A stretch of DNA of 5,582 nt, from contig JAPOSJ010000182.1 in the NCBI GenBank assembly GCA_026709745.1, positions 1 to 5,582 on the forward strand, given 5' to 3'. Of this stretch, positions 1-5,570 are shown piece after piece. Position numbers and translations under genes: made by a program. The first letter of the stretch is position 1. Each line of letters starts with the position of its first letter. This stretch comes from Candidatus Dadabacteria bacterium (lineage in GTDB: Bacteria; Desulfobacterota_D; UBA1144; Nemesobacterales; Nemesobacteraceae). The notes below the pieces were generated by a model that saw nothing but the letters and a program-made list of their open reading frames with translations, searched no databases and was not told the DNA's origin.

Positions 1-2
1 GG

Positions 3-602
3 ATTCCAGTTCTTAAGCACTACAAGGGAGTTTGCCATGTCTACGTTGATCAGCACGCGGATCTGGAAATGGCCAGAGAAATCTGCCGAAACGCAAAAGT
101 ACAGAGACCAGGTGTATGCAACTCTATGGAAACTATGTTGGTTCATAGCTCTGTAGCCAAGGACTTTCTTCCTGATGCGATAAAAAGACTTGAGTCAGAA
201 GGTGTCACAGTAAAGGGCTGCGAGAACACCAGAAAACTTGTTCCTCACTTAGCCCCTGCGGCGGAGGAAGACTGGTATGAAGAGTATCTAGACCTTGTTT
301 TAAACGTAAGGATCGTCGCAACCATTGACGAGGCGATAAACCATATACAGACTTATGGCTCCATGCACACCGATGCGATAGTTACAGAGGACCCTGAAAG
401 CTCCGAGAAGTTCGTAAGGGAAGTGGATTCCTCTGCCGTCATGGTCAACACGTCGACTAGGTTCAATGACGGCTACGAGCTGGGTTTAGGTGCAGAAATC
501 GGCATAAGCACTTCAAAGCTGCATGCGTTTGGCCCAATGGGTCTTGAGGAACTGACCACTTCAAAATTCGTGGTAAGAGGGAAGGGGCAGGTAAGGAATT
601 GA
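3..602 (+). CDS. proA: Gamma-glutamyl phosphate reductase, C-terminal part (5' end outside window)
   Basis: ProA reduces gamma-glutamyl phosphate with NADPH to glutamate-5-semialdehyde, the second step of proline synthesis from glutamate, in the cytoplasm. The reading frame is open from position 3, so the gene enters from the left edge; about 199 residues of a usual 410-430 are visible. An internal ATG at 69 is not the start, because homologous sequence ([16 protein letters not shown]) lies upstream of it. The aldehyde-dehydrogenase-type catalytic cysteine sits in [10 protein letters not shown], with its codon at 117-119. The ProA signature [20 protein letters not shown] is intact, and the end of the protein ([11 protein letters not shown]...[12 protein letters not shown]) is typical of the family. 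It stops with TGA at 600-602. recN follows on the same strand after about 57 bases, so the two may be co-transcribed. Identification is secure; the N-terminal half cannot be judged. Confidence 0.97.
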   Translation: MPVLKHYKGVCHVYVDQHADLEMAREICRNAKVQRPGVCNSMETMLVHSSVAKDFLPDAIKRLESEGVTVKGCENTRKLVPHLAPAAEEDWYEEYLDLVLNVRIVATIDEAINHIQTYGSMHTDAIVTEDPESSEKFVREVDSSAVMVNTSTRFNDGYELGLGAEIGISTSKLHAFGPMGLEELTTSKFVVRGKGQVRN

Positions 603-659
603 ACCTCACCGCTGTGCGGGGAATTTCCCGGCCGTGCGCGGCTGATGCTGGAAAGACAG
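603..659 (+). other. GC-rich spacer with tandem small hairpins between proA and recN
   Basis: The first 42 bases are roughly 70% G+C, clearly richer than the genes on either side. They hold three adjacent inverted repeats: CCGC-tgt-GCGG (609-619), GGGAA-t-TTCCC (619-629) and GCCG-tgcg-CGGC (631-642). The outer arms can also pair imperfectly into one longer stem. No T-run follows, so this is not a textbook intrinsic terminator. It could be a weak or Rho-assisted attenuator, an RNA processing or stability element, or a chance GC-rich linker. The structure is visible; the function is inference. Confidence 0.35.
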
Positions 660-2336
660 ATGCTTGTTGAGCTCAGGCTTAAAAATTTCGCCATAATAGA
701 CGAAATTTCTATCAGTTTTGGTGAAAACCTGAACATAATTACTGGGGAAACTGGAACGGGAAAATCTCTCATTGTTGACGCCATAAACATAATCCTCGGC
801 GACAGGTTTATCGTCGACCACGTTAAATCAGAGGAAAAACAGACATCAATAGAAGCGCTTTTTGAAGTGGGAGATGACTACAGTATCAAGGAGAGGCTCG
901 AGCGGCTTGGTATAGGGGACTCCGATGGAGAACTTGTAATAAAAAGGGTTTTTAACCCGGGTGGAAAGAACAGGATATATGTAAATGGTTCAATTGTGAC
1001 ACTCGGGACGCTTTCAGAGATAACCGACGGACTCGTTAACATGTTCGGACAGCATGAACATCAGAGTCTTCTGAAAAAAAGCAATTATCTAAACTATATT
1101 GATGCTTTTTCTGAACTTGAACCTGAACTTTCTGAATACAAAGTTTCCTACGCGGAACTCAGGAATTTGGAGAGCGAAATTGAATCTCTGAGGAAACGGG
1201 AGCAAGAAGGGGCGCAGAGGTGTGATTATCTGAGATTTCAAGTAGAGGAAATAAAAAAAGTCTCCCCTGTCCCTAGGGAAGATTCAGAGCTTGAGGCGCA
1301 GAGGATAAGGCTTGAGAATTCTGAGAGATTCTCTTCCTCTCTCGCCGCAGCAATGGAGCTTGTGTATGAGGGAGAGAACTCGGCGACAGGCTCTCTTAAA
1401 GAGTCACTTTCTCATCTGGAAAAAATCTGTGAACTTGATCACTCTCTGGGGGAATTTCGCGACAGAATTGCATCCATACTCATAGAAACAGAGGATATTT
1501 TTTACTCTCTGAGTCAGTTTGCGAGAAATATAGAGCATAACCCGCAGAGACTTGAAGAAGTACTCTTGAGGCTTGAAGAGATAAGTAGGATTAAGAGAAA
1601 GCACGGAGATTCAATTGAGGAAATAATAGCTAAACAGCACAGGATCGAATCAGAACTTGAAGGTTTTGAGAATTCAGCCGGGATTCTTGAGGAACTCGGG
1701 CAAAGGAGAGATTCCTTGAGAGGTGAGGTTATAGAGGCGGCGGCCTCAATATCAGCTGCAAGAAGGGCGGGATCCGAGCGGATTCAAGAACTTTTCTCTG
1801 GGGAGGCCGAGTCAGTAGGGCTTAAGAACTCCCGTTTCGAGGTGGAACTTGAACAAAAGGATCTCTCAGAAGACGGTGCGGACAGAGTACAGTTTCTTTT
1901 TTCCGCAAACCCCGGCCAGTTCCCCAAGCCAGTTAACAGGGTGGCTTCCGGCGGAGAGCTGTCGAGAATAATGCTTCTTCTTAAGAGTTTTATTTCCATG
2001 AGTGATCCCGGTTCGATTTTTATATTCGATGAAGTGGATGCCGGTATAGGTGGGGCCGTGGCCGAGAGCATAGGGAAAAAGATAAAGAACCTGTCACGTC
2101 AAAGCCAGGTCGTGTGCATAACCCACCTTCCTCAGGTTGCGAAATTCGCCGATACGCACCTTCTGGTCGTAAAACGGTTCGACGAGGGTGCGACGACGGA
2201 TGTCTCTGTCGACTCTCTTGATAACGAGCAGAGAGTTTCTGAAATTGCTAAGATGCTTGCCGGAGAGAGCGTTTCTGAAAAGACTTTCGAAGTTGCACGA
2301 GAGATGATCAGACATACCAGTGGCAGCGACTTATAA
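660..2336 (+). CDS. recN: DNA repair protein RecN
   Basis: RecN is a cytoplasmic SMC-like ATPase that acts early in RecA-dependent repair of double-strand breaks. I place the start at ATG 660 (558 aa, starting MLVELRLKNFAIIDE) because that is how the family begins and a GGAAAG Shine-Dalgarno-like stretch lies at 650-655. An in-frame ATG at 645 would add MLERQ but has no ribosome site. Numbered from 660, Walker A GETGTGKS is at residues 29-36. A long Glu/Arg/Leu-rich coiled coil covers roughly 150-350. The ABC signature ASGGELSR starts at about 429. Walker B with the catalytic pair (IFIFDEVDAGIGG, D457/E458) and the switch histidine in THLPQVA (H489) follow. All ATPase motifs are intact, and the length matches the family (E. 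coli RecN has 553 aa). It is convergent with the arginine decarboxylase gene. I see no LexA-box-like operator upstream, so SOS control is not shown; read-through from proA is likely. Confidence 0.96.
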   Translation: MLVELRLKNFAIIDEISISFGENLNIITGETGTGKSLIVDAINIILGDRFIVDHVKSEEKQTSIEALFEVGDDYSIKERLERLGIGDSDGELVIKRVFNPGGKNRIYVNGSIVTLGTLSEITDGLVNMFGQHEHQSLLKKSNYLNYIDAFSELEPELSEYKVSYAELRNLESEIESLRKREQEGAQRCDYLRFQVEEIKKVSPVPREDSELEAQRIRLENSERFSSSLAAAMELVYEGENSATGSLKESLSHLEKICELDHSLGEFRDRIASILIETEDIFYSLSQFARNIEHNPQRLEEVLLRLEEISRIKRKHGDSIEEIIAKQHRIESELEGFENSAGILEELGQRRDSLRGEVIEAAASISAARRAGSERIQELFSGEAESVGLKNSRFEVELEQKDLSEDGADRVQFLFSANPGQFPKPVNRVASGGELSRIMLLLKSFISMSDPGSIFIFDEVDAGIGGAVAESIGKKIKNLSRQSQVVCITHLPQVAKFADTHLLVVKRFDEGATTDVSVDSLDNEQRVSEIAKMLAGESVSEKTFEVAREMIRHTSGSDL

Positions 2337-2375
2337 AAACAGATGCATCCCGGTTTAGGGGAAAGATACGGTTTC

Positions 2376-2391
2376 TATTCCGTGCGGAATA
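2376..2391. repeat. Perfect 7-bp inverted repeat between convergent recN and arginine decarboxylase genes
   Basis: TATTCCG-tg-CGGAATA is a perfect inverted repeat in the 59-base gap between two converging genes, 39 bases after the recN stop and just past the 3' end of the opposite gene. As RNA it would fold as a 6-bp stem with a GUGC loop on either strand. The position suits a shared bidirectional terminator. However, the stem is short and no T-run follows it on either strand, so intrinsic termination is uncertain. Its core CCGTGCGG recurs at 3528-3535 inside nfo, and a close variant lies upstream of cdsA. Confidence 0.35.
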
Positions 2392-2395
2392 AGGT

Positions 2396-2959
2396 CTAGT
2401 TGATTGTATTTGCCTGATAGAAACAGAAAACCACTGCGGTGATAACAGTTGTCCAGAGTCCGTTTTTGTCTCCGGTGGCAGTCTGTGTTATGTTCCTGCT
2501 TTTTACCTTGTGCCCGCTTATTTCCCATATGTCTTTCTGCTCGTCGTAACTTTTATCTGGATCAAAAGGGGCGTTAAGGGTGGTAGCGAGCATATAGGCG
2601 GCAAGATCCTCTGCGTATTCTCCCGCTAGGGTTTCTTTCTGTCCGTAGCTGTGATGTTCCGAGATATATCCGTGGTGAGACTTGTCTTTTGGGATTGCAA
2701 GACCCGTGGACGCGGCGATCAGTCTGCTGGGCTCATTTGTGGAATTCTCACTCATTACCACGAACACTATCTGCCCGGAGGAAAGCATTGTGAGTCCCTG
2801 ATTTCTGCTTACAAGCTGGCATCCAGGGGGGAAAATGCTTGAAACCTTGACCAGATTAAACTGCGCAATGCCCGCATCTCTTAAGGCAAGTTCGAAGCTT
2901 GAGAGTTTTTCCTTGTGCTTACCTACTCCTTTGGTTACAAAAGCTTTTGTCGGTATCAA
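2396..2959 (-). CDS. Pyruvoyl-dependent arginine decarboxylase (proenzyme)
   Basis: The enzyme converts arginine to agmatine plus CO2, using a pyruvoyl group made by self-cleavage instead of PLP. Agmatine feeds polyamine synthesis; in some bacteria the family also serves acid or arginine stress. The 187-residue protein begins [19 protein letters not shown], as the family does. The cleavage motif VSSIFPPGC is intact: the cut is expected between S40 and S41, giving a beta chain of 40 residues and an alpha chain whose first residue becomes pyruvoyl. Other family blocks are [13 protein letters not shown] (72-84), [10 protein letters not shown] (97-106, with E101 the probable catalytic acid), [17 protein letters not shown] and the C-terminal [18 protein letters not shown]. 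The start codon is TTG (2957-2959). An AAGGA site lies 10 bases upstream, and no in-frame ATG, GTG or other TTG lies between the upstream stop and this codon. No agmatinase or other polyamine gene is adjacent. It is divergent from nfo. The family is secure; the physiological role is inferred. Confidence 0.95.
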   Translation of the reverse strand: MIPTKAFVTKGVGKHKEKLSSFELALRDAGIAQFNLVKVSSIFPPGCQLVSRNQGLTMLSSGQIVFVVMSENSTNEPSRLIAASTGLAIPKDKSHHGYISEHHSYGQKETLAGEYAEDLAAYMLATTLNAPFDPDKSYDEQKDIWEISGHKVKSRNITQTATGDKNGLWTTVITAVVFCFYQANTIN

Positions 2960-2969
2960 TTCACCATAT

Positions 2970-2974
2970 TCCTT
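2970..2974 (-). promoter_or_regulatory. Ribosome binding site that fixes the TTG start of the arginine decarboxylase
   Basis: On the minus strand, AAGGA is followed by 10 bases and then TTG (2959-2957). The nearer ATG and GTG in this stretch are out of frame and reach a stop codon after at most three codons. This site and the family-typical N-terminus together support TTG initiation. Confidence 0.6.
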
Positions 2975-2991
2975 AATAAATTTGCATTCAA

Positions 2992-3018
2992 GTTATATTT
3001 ACTAGATGAGTTTGTCAA
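2992..3018 (-). promoter_or_regulatory. Candidate sigma70-type promoter for the arginine decarboxylase gene
   Basis: Reading the minus strand, a perfect TTGACA (-35, plus coordinates 3013-3018) is followed by a 15-base spacer and TATAAC (-10, 2992-2997; five of six consensus bases). Transcription would begin about 25-30 bases before the TTG start codon, a normal leader length. The spacer is shorter than the optimal 17, which would weaken the promoter or make it activator-dependent. It lies in the 80-base divergent gap and close to the nfo ribosome site, so polymerase bound here could interfere with nfo transcription. I found no equally good promoter facing nfo. Confidence 0.45.
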
Positions 3019-3024
3019 CAATGT

Positions 3025-3030
3025 GGAGGA
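3025..3030 (+). promoter_or_regulatory. Strong Shine-Dalgarno for nfo, pointing to an ATT start
   Basis: GGAGGA at 3025-3030 is an ideal Shine-Dalgarno core. The ATT at 3040-3042 lies 9 bases downstream, a suitable distance, and is directly followed by the family-typical RFGAHVSIAGG. In this frame the only other codon after the TGA at 3007 that could start translation is CTG at 3031, which abuts the Shine-Dalgarno and is too close. Confidence 0.6.
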
Positions 3031-3039
3031 CTGAACAAT

Positions 3040-3876
3040 ATTAGATTCGGGGCGCATGTTTCGATAGCTGGCGGAATTGAAAACGCCCCGCTGCGGGCCG
3101 CGCAGCTAGGGTGTGAATGTTTTCAGATGTTTACGCGTTCGCCGAGAGGCGGCAAACCTCCACAGCTGGAAGATCAGCTGCTTGAAGCCTTTTTTCTTAA
3201 CTGCTCAGAGGCCTCTATAAGCGATTACTACGTTCACACTCCTTACTTCATAAACCTAGCTTCTGGCAAAGAGGAACTCAGAAAAAAAAGCTTGAATCTT
3301 GTAAGAGAAGAACTTCATAGATCAAGTCTCCTTGGGGTGAAGTACATGATGACCCACATAGGTAGTGCAAAGGGGATGGAGAGGGAGGTGGCTTTGGACA
3401 AAGTTGTTGATTCAATCTTAAGAATTCTCGGAAATTATGGTGGCACGACACGGCTTCTGCTTGAGAATACAGCCGGTCAAGGTGATACCATAGGGGCGAG
3501 CTTCGATGAGATTTCTCTTATACTGCGCCGTGCGGCGCATAAAAATCTCGGAGTCTGTATTGATACTGCCCACATGTTTGCTTCAGGATACGATATAAGG
3601 ACCCTAGAGGGAGTGGAGAATATGGTAGAACGGATCAGTGCCGCGTTTCCTCCCGGAACCGTCAAGCTTGTTCACGCAAATGATTCCAAGGCCGAGTTTG
3701 ACTCAAGCAAAGACCGCCACGAACATATAGGGCGGGGGAAAATAGGGATTGAGTGCTTCAGGGCAATGATCGGGAATCCGTTTTTCAGGAATCTTGATAT
3801 GATAGTGGAGATGCCTTCTCCAGAGGTGGCGGGTGACGTGGAGCTTTTAAAGGAACTCAGGGACGCATATGTGTAG
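3040..3876 (+). CDS. nfo: Endonuclease IV (AP endonuclease, family 2) with apparent ATT start
   Basis: Endonuclease IV cuts DNA 5' of abasic sites and trims blocked 3' ends in base excision repair, using three zinc ions in a TIM barrel. The visible ATG at 3127 lies inside the conserved fold: in-frame sequence upstream encodes RFGAHVSIAGG...LGCECFQ, the standard N-terminus. The frame is closed by TGA at 3007 and has no ATG, GTG or TTG before 3127, so the start is most likely ATT 3040. That gives 278 aa, against 285 in E. coli. Counting ATT as residue 1, all nine metal ligands are present: H66, H106, E142, D175, H178, H212, D225, H227 and E257. Signature HTPYFINLA is intact; IDTAH and EMPSP vary slightly from the common DTCH and ETP. 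The gene diverges from the arginine decarboxylase, and its stop lies 2 bases from that of the opposing PurN-like gene. If ATT is instead a sequencing error for ATG, the gene extent is unchanged. Confidence 0.93.
   Translation: MRFGAHVSIAGGIENAPLRAAQLGCECFQMFTRSPRGGKPPQLEDQLLEAFFLNCSEASISDYYVHTPYFINLASGKEELRKKSLNLVREELHRSSLLGVKYMMTHIGSAKGMEREVALDKVVDSILRILGNYGGTTRLLLENTAGQGDTIGASFDEISLILRRAAHKNLGVCIDTAHMFASGYDIRTLEGVENMVERISAAFPPGTVKLVHANDSKAEFDSSKDRHEHIGRGKIGIECFRAMIGNPFFRNLDMIVEMPSPEVAGDVELLKELRDAYV
3524..3539. repeat. Perfect 7-bp inverted repeat inside nfo
   Basis: TGCGCCG-tg-CGGCGCA lies within nfo codons for the stretch LRRAAH. It shares the eight-base core CCGTGCGG with the intergenic inverted repeat at 2376-2391, but the outer arms differ while still pairing. 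It would form a stable GC-rich hairpin in nfo mRNA. It may be coincidence of Arg-Arg-Ala-Ala codons; no function is shown. Confidence 0.4.
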
Positions 3877-3878
3877 TA

Positions 3879-4637
3879 TCAGGGAGAGAGTGAAAAACCA
3901 CTTTTCCCTGTCAGCAGACCGTCAACATAAATATTGTTTTCTCTGTCAATCTCAACCCTCCCGTTTGCGATCATATCGTGGACTACAAAGGGAAATATCT
4001 TCCATTCTCCCTCCACTCTGATTTTCTCTTCCATTGCCGCTTCATCGCCGGTACTGAAGCCCTCAAGGCAGATGTCAGCTGATTGGGCAATCACGATTCC
4101 GAACCTTGTTTTGGGGTCGTTTTCGAGATAGACAGTGCATCTTATTCTCTTCTCGCCTTTCTCCAAGGCCTGTACGCACGCGCTTTTTCCTCTTACGAGG
4201 TAGGGCTTGGTAGTGTCTCCCGGGTAGAGGTTTATGACTTTGTTCGCGAATCTTTTAACAAACGGTGCGCTGAGCTTTCTTCTGTATCCGGCCAGCACTA
4301 CGAGATCGGGTTCAAGAAACTGCTCGACAAGAGAGATAACTGCCAAATCGTAAAGAACTCTTCCACTCTCGTCAGAGGGATCCTTTCCGATCTCTGTGAA
4401 GAACTTCTTTGAGCTTAGGGAGGAGGTCCCGATTCTAAGGGCTTTTGCCTTTGCGATAACCGCGGCGTTGGGATCGTTTGAAAAAACATGTTCCACTGTT
4501 CCGTAGTTCTTTTGGCCATTCTTTTTGAATTCGATCTGTTTTGAGTATATTTTTCCAAAATTTGTTCCTCTGCCCGAGGCAAGCACCAGAATTTTCATCG
4601 GGCGGCGTGTATCGGAGTAAAGCGGGGTTATTTGCAT
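3879..4637 (-). CDS. PurN-like formyltransferase-fold protein with altered catalytic residues
   Basis: The 252-residue protein resembles phosphoribosylglycinamide formyltransferase (PurN), which uses 10-formyltetrahydrofolate in purine synthesis. The nucleotide-binding start MKILVLASGRGTNF (residues 14-27), SND (53-55), LAGYRRKLS (115-123) and the PurN-like C-terminal block EWKIFPFVV...NGRVEID are recognisable. The catalytic region differs. Canonical PurN has Asn-x-His and a later Asp (E. coli N106, H108, D144). Here the first motif is NLYPGD, with N136 kept but Tyr138 in place of His. The region of the Asp reads NDPKTRFGIVIAQ, with Arg178 most likely at that position. The PurN PGLHTH segment is replaced by VRGKSACVQ. 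ATG 4637 has an AGGA site 6 bases upstream; the family-like Met14 has none, so a 13-residue extension is likely. It is probably not a working GAR transformylase; the function is unknown. It is convergent with nfo and divergent from cdsA. Confidence 0.82.
   Translation of the reverse strand: MQITPLYSDTRRPMKILVLASGRGTNFGKIYSKQIEFKKNGQKNYGTVEHVFSNDPNAAVIAKAKALRIGTSSLSSKKFFTEIGKDPSDESGRVLYDLAVISLVEQFLEPDLVVLAGYRRKLSAPFVKRFANKVINLYPGDTTKPYLVRGKSACVQALEKGEKRIRCTVYLENDPKTRFGIVIAQSADICLEGFSTGDEAAMEEKIRVEGEWKIFPFVVHDMIANGRVEIDRENNIYVDGLLTGKSGFSLSP
3881..3909. terminator. Candidate hairpin at the abutting 3' ends of nfo and the PurN-like gene
   Basis: An imperfect inverted repeat has left arm 3881-3892 (AGGGAGAGAGTG), loop AAAAAC and right arm 3899-3909 (CACTTTTCCCT). 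In the plus-strand RNA it forms about 11 pairs with one bulged A and two or three G-U pairs. It begins 5 bases after the nfo stop and overlaps the last codons of the opposite gene. The place suits termination of nfo transcripts, but no T-run follows it, so it may act as a 3' stabilising stem instead. On the minus strand the G-U pairs become A-C mismatches, making the fold weaker. Confidence 0.35.
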
Positions 4638-4688
4638 TGATTTTCCTATCGTTTAATTTTTATGCCATTCCGCGCGGAGAGAGCAAGC
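4638..4688. promoter_or_regulatory. Divergent control region between the PurN-like gene and cdsA
   Basis: These 51 bases must hold the translation signals of both genes. An AT-rich half (4638-4663) contains the AGGA ribosome site of the minus-strand gene and, on the plus strand, TTTAAT at 4652-4657 (five of six bases of a -10 box), but I see no good -35. The GC-rich half contains the perfect palindrome TCCGCGCGGA (4669-4678), whose right arm overlaps the cdsA ribosome site GGAG (4676-4679). If the palindrome is an operator or an RNA stem it could affect cdsA expression. The sites are visible; the regulation is inference. Confidence 0.3.
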
Positions 4689-5561
4689 ATGGAGGAAAGA
4701 ACAAACCTCATTAAGAGAATCGCCACGGCCGCTGTAGCCGTGCCGATTCTTCTTCTTATATTCTACCACGGGGGATTGTATTATCTTGCCTTTATCTGTC
4801 TTATCACGGTTCTGTGCTCCATAGAGTTTTTCACGCTTGCAGGGTCCGAAATCCGCAAGTCGAGGAGAATCTACGTCACCGCCATTTCCCTGCTCCTGGT
4901 TGTAAGCGCGTTTTTCGACTTCATAGTTATGAGCCTTTTTTTTACCTTTCTTATATTTCTTTCCATTATACTGGAGTTTCGTAAGAAGGACTTCAGCGAC
5001 TGTCTGCAGGATCTGGGCATGACACTTCTGCCGCTTATATACTTCGGCTGGATGCTTGCCCACGGGGTGCTGCTGAGAAACATCTCGGATGGTGGGAATG
5101 CGGCGACCGGTTTTTTCTACACAGGTCCCGGGGATATAGGCTTCTTTCTTGTCGTGCTGGCGGTTTCCTGTACTTTTTTTAATGATGCCGGAGCGTTTTT
5201 CTTTGGCAAGAGTTTCGGGAGAAAGAAACTGGCTCACCATATAAGTTCGGGCAAGACGGTGGCAGGGCTCATTGGGGGTTTTTTTGTTTCCATCGTAAGT
5301 GCTTTTGTTGTGAATTATATTTTTGAATATCCCCTCCCGATGGCTTGGGTAGTTCTCTACGCGGTAATAATAGCTGCTGTCGCTGTCGCGGGCGACCTTT
5401 TTGAATCTACAATAAAAAGGGGAGTGGGGGTGAAGGACTCCGGTTCCCTTATTCCAGGACACGGAGGGGCACTTGATAGGTTCGACAGCCTGATATTCGT
5501 TTTCCCCTGCACATATTATGTTTCCCTGATCTTTTTCTACAGCATGGGACAGATTATCTAG
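4689..5561 (+). CDS. cdsA: Phosphatidate cytidylyltransferase (CDP-diacylglycerol synthase)
   Basis: CdsA makes CDP-diacylglycerol from phosphatidate and CTP, the branch point to all phospholipids, in the inner membrane. I choose ATG 4689 (290 aa, MEERTNLIKRIATAAV) because GGAG lies 9 bases upstream and the family begins close to this. The in-frame ATG at 4662 (nine more residues) has no ribosome site. The protein is very hydrophobic with about seven or eight membrane spans, the first directly after LIKR. The family signature STIKRGVGVKD...PGHGGALDRFD is intact at residues 240-266, including GDLFES just before it and the DRFD aspartates. The cytosolic block NDAGAFFFGKSFGRKKLAHHIS (165-186) is typical. 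One oddity is that the usual KKTxEG reads GKTVAG, with Ala192 where Glu is normally conserved. It begins a plus-strand run: another start codon lies 9 bases after its stop, as in the common cdsA-dxr order. In many bacteria uppS lies upstream; here the upstream neighbour is instead the divergent PurN-like gene. Confidence 0.95.
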   Translation: MEERTNLIKRIATAAVAVPILLLIFYHGGLYYLAFICLITVLCSIEFFTLAGSEIRKSRRIYVTAISLLLVVSAFFDFIVMSLFFTFLIFLSIILEFRKKDFSDCLQDLGMTLLPLIYFGWMLAHGVLLRNISDGGNAATGFFYTGPGDIGFFLVVLAVSCTFFNDAGAFFFGKSFGRKKLAHHISSGKTVAGLIGGFFVSIVSAFVVNYIFEYPLPMAWVVLYAVIIAAVAVAGDLFESTIKRGVGVKDSGSLIPGHGGALDRFDSLIFVFPCTYYVSLIFFYSMGQII

Positions 5562-5570
5562 GGGGGGGAT

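Noticed and set aside
645..647. ATG at 645 as the recN start
   Set aside because: There is no ribosome site before it, and family members begin at the equivalent of the Met at 660. The five-residue difference cannot be settled fully from sequence.
2341..2360. GATGCATC palindrome next to a T-run (minus strand) as a terminator for the arginine decarboxylase
   Set aside because: The stem is only four base pairs with no loop, too short to act as an intrinsic terminator.
3127..3129. ATG at 3127 as the nfo start
   Set aside because: It would delete the first conserved strand of the endonuclease IV barrel (RFGAHVSIAGG and the following helix), which is clearly encoded upstream, and it has no Shine-Dalgarno.
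4083..4412. 109-codon open frame on the plus strand inside the PurN-like gene
   Set aside because: It overlaps a gene with clear family similarity on the other strand, has no ribosome site and no recognisable motif.
3879..4637. Simple annotation as purN
   Set aside because: Family fold is clear, but the catalytic His and Asp are replaced and no purine gene is adjacent, so the symbol would overstate the function.
4632..4659. TTGCAT...TAATTT as a cdsA promoter
   Set aside because: Each box matches only about half of the consensus. The better -10 candidate TTTAAT has no suitably spaced -35.
4653..5462. 269-codon open frame on the minus strand opposite cdsA
   Set aside because: It is rich in Lys, Arg, Tyr and His as expected from the antisense of hydrophobic membrane codons, has no recognisable domain, and lies wholly opposite a well-supported cdsA.
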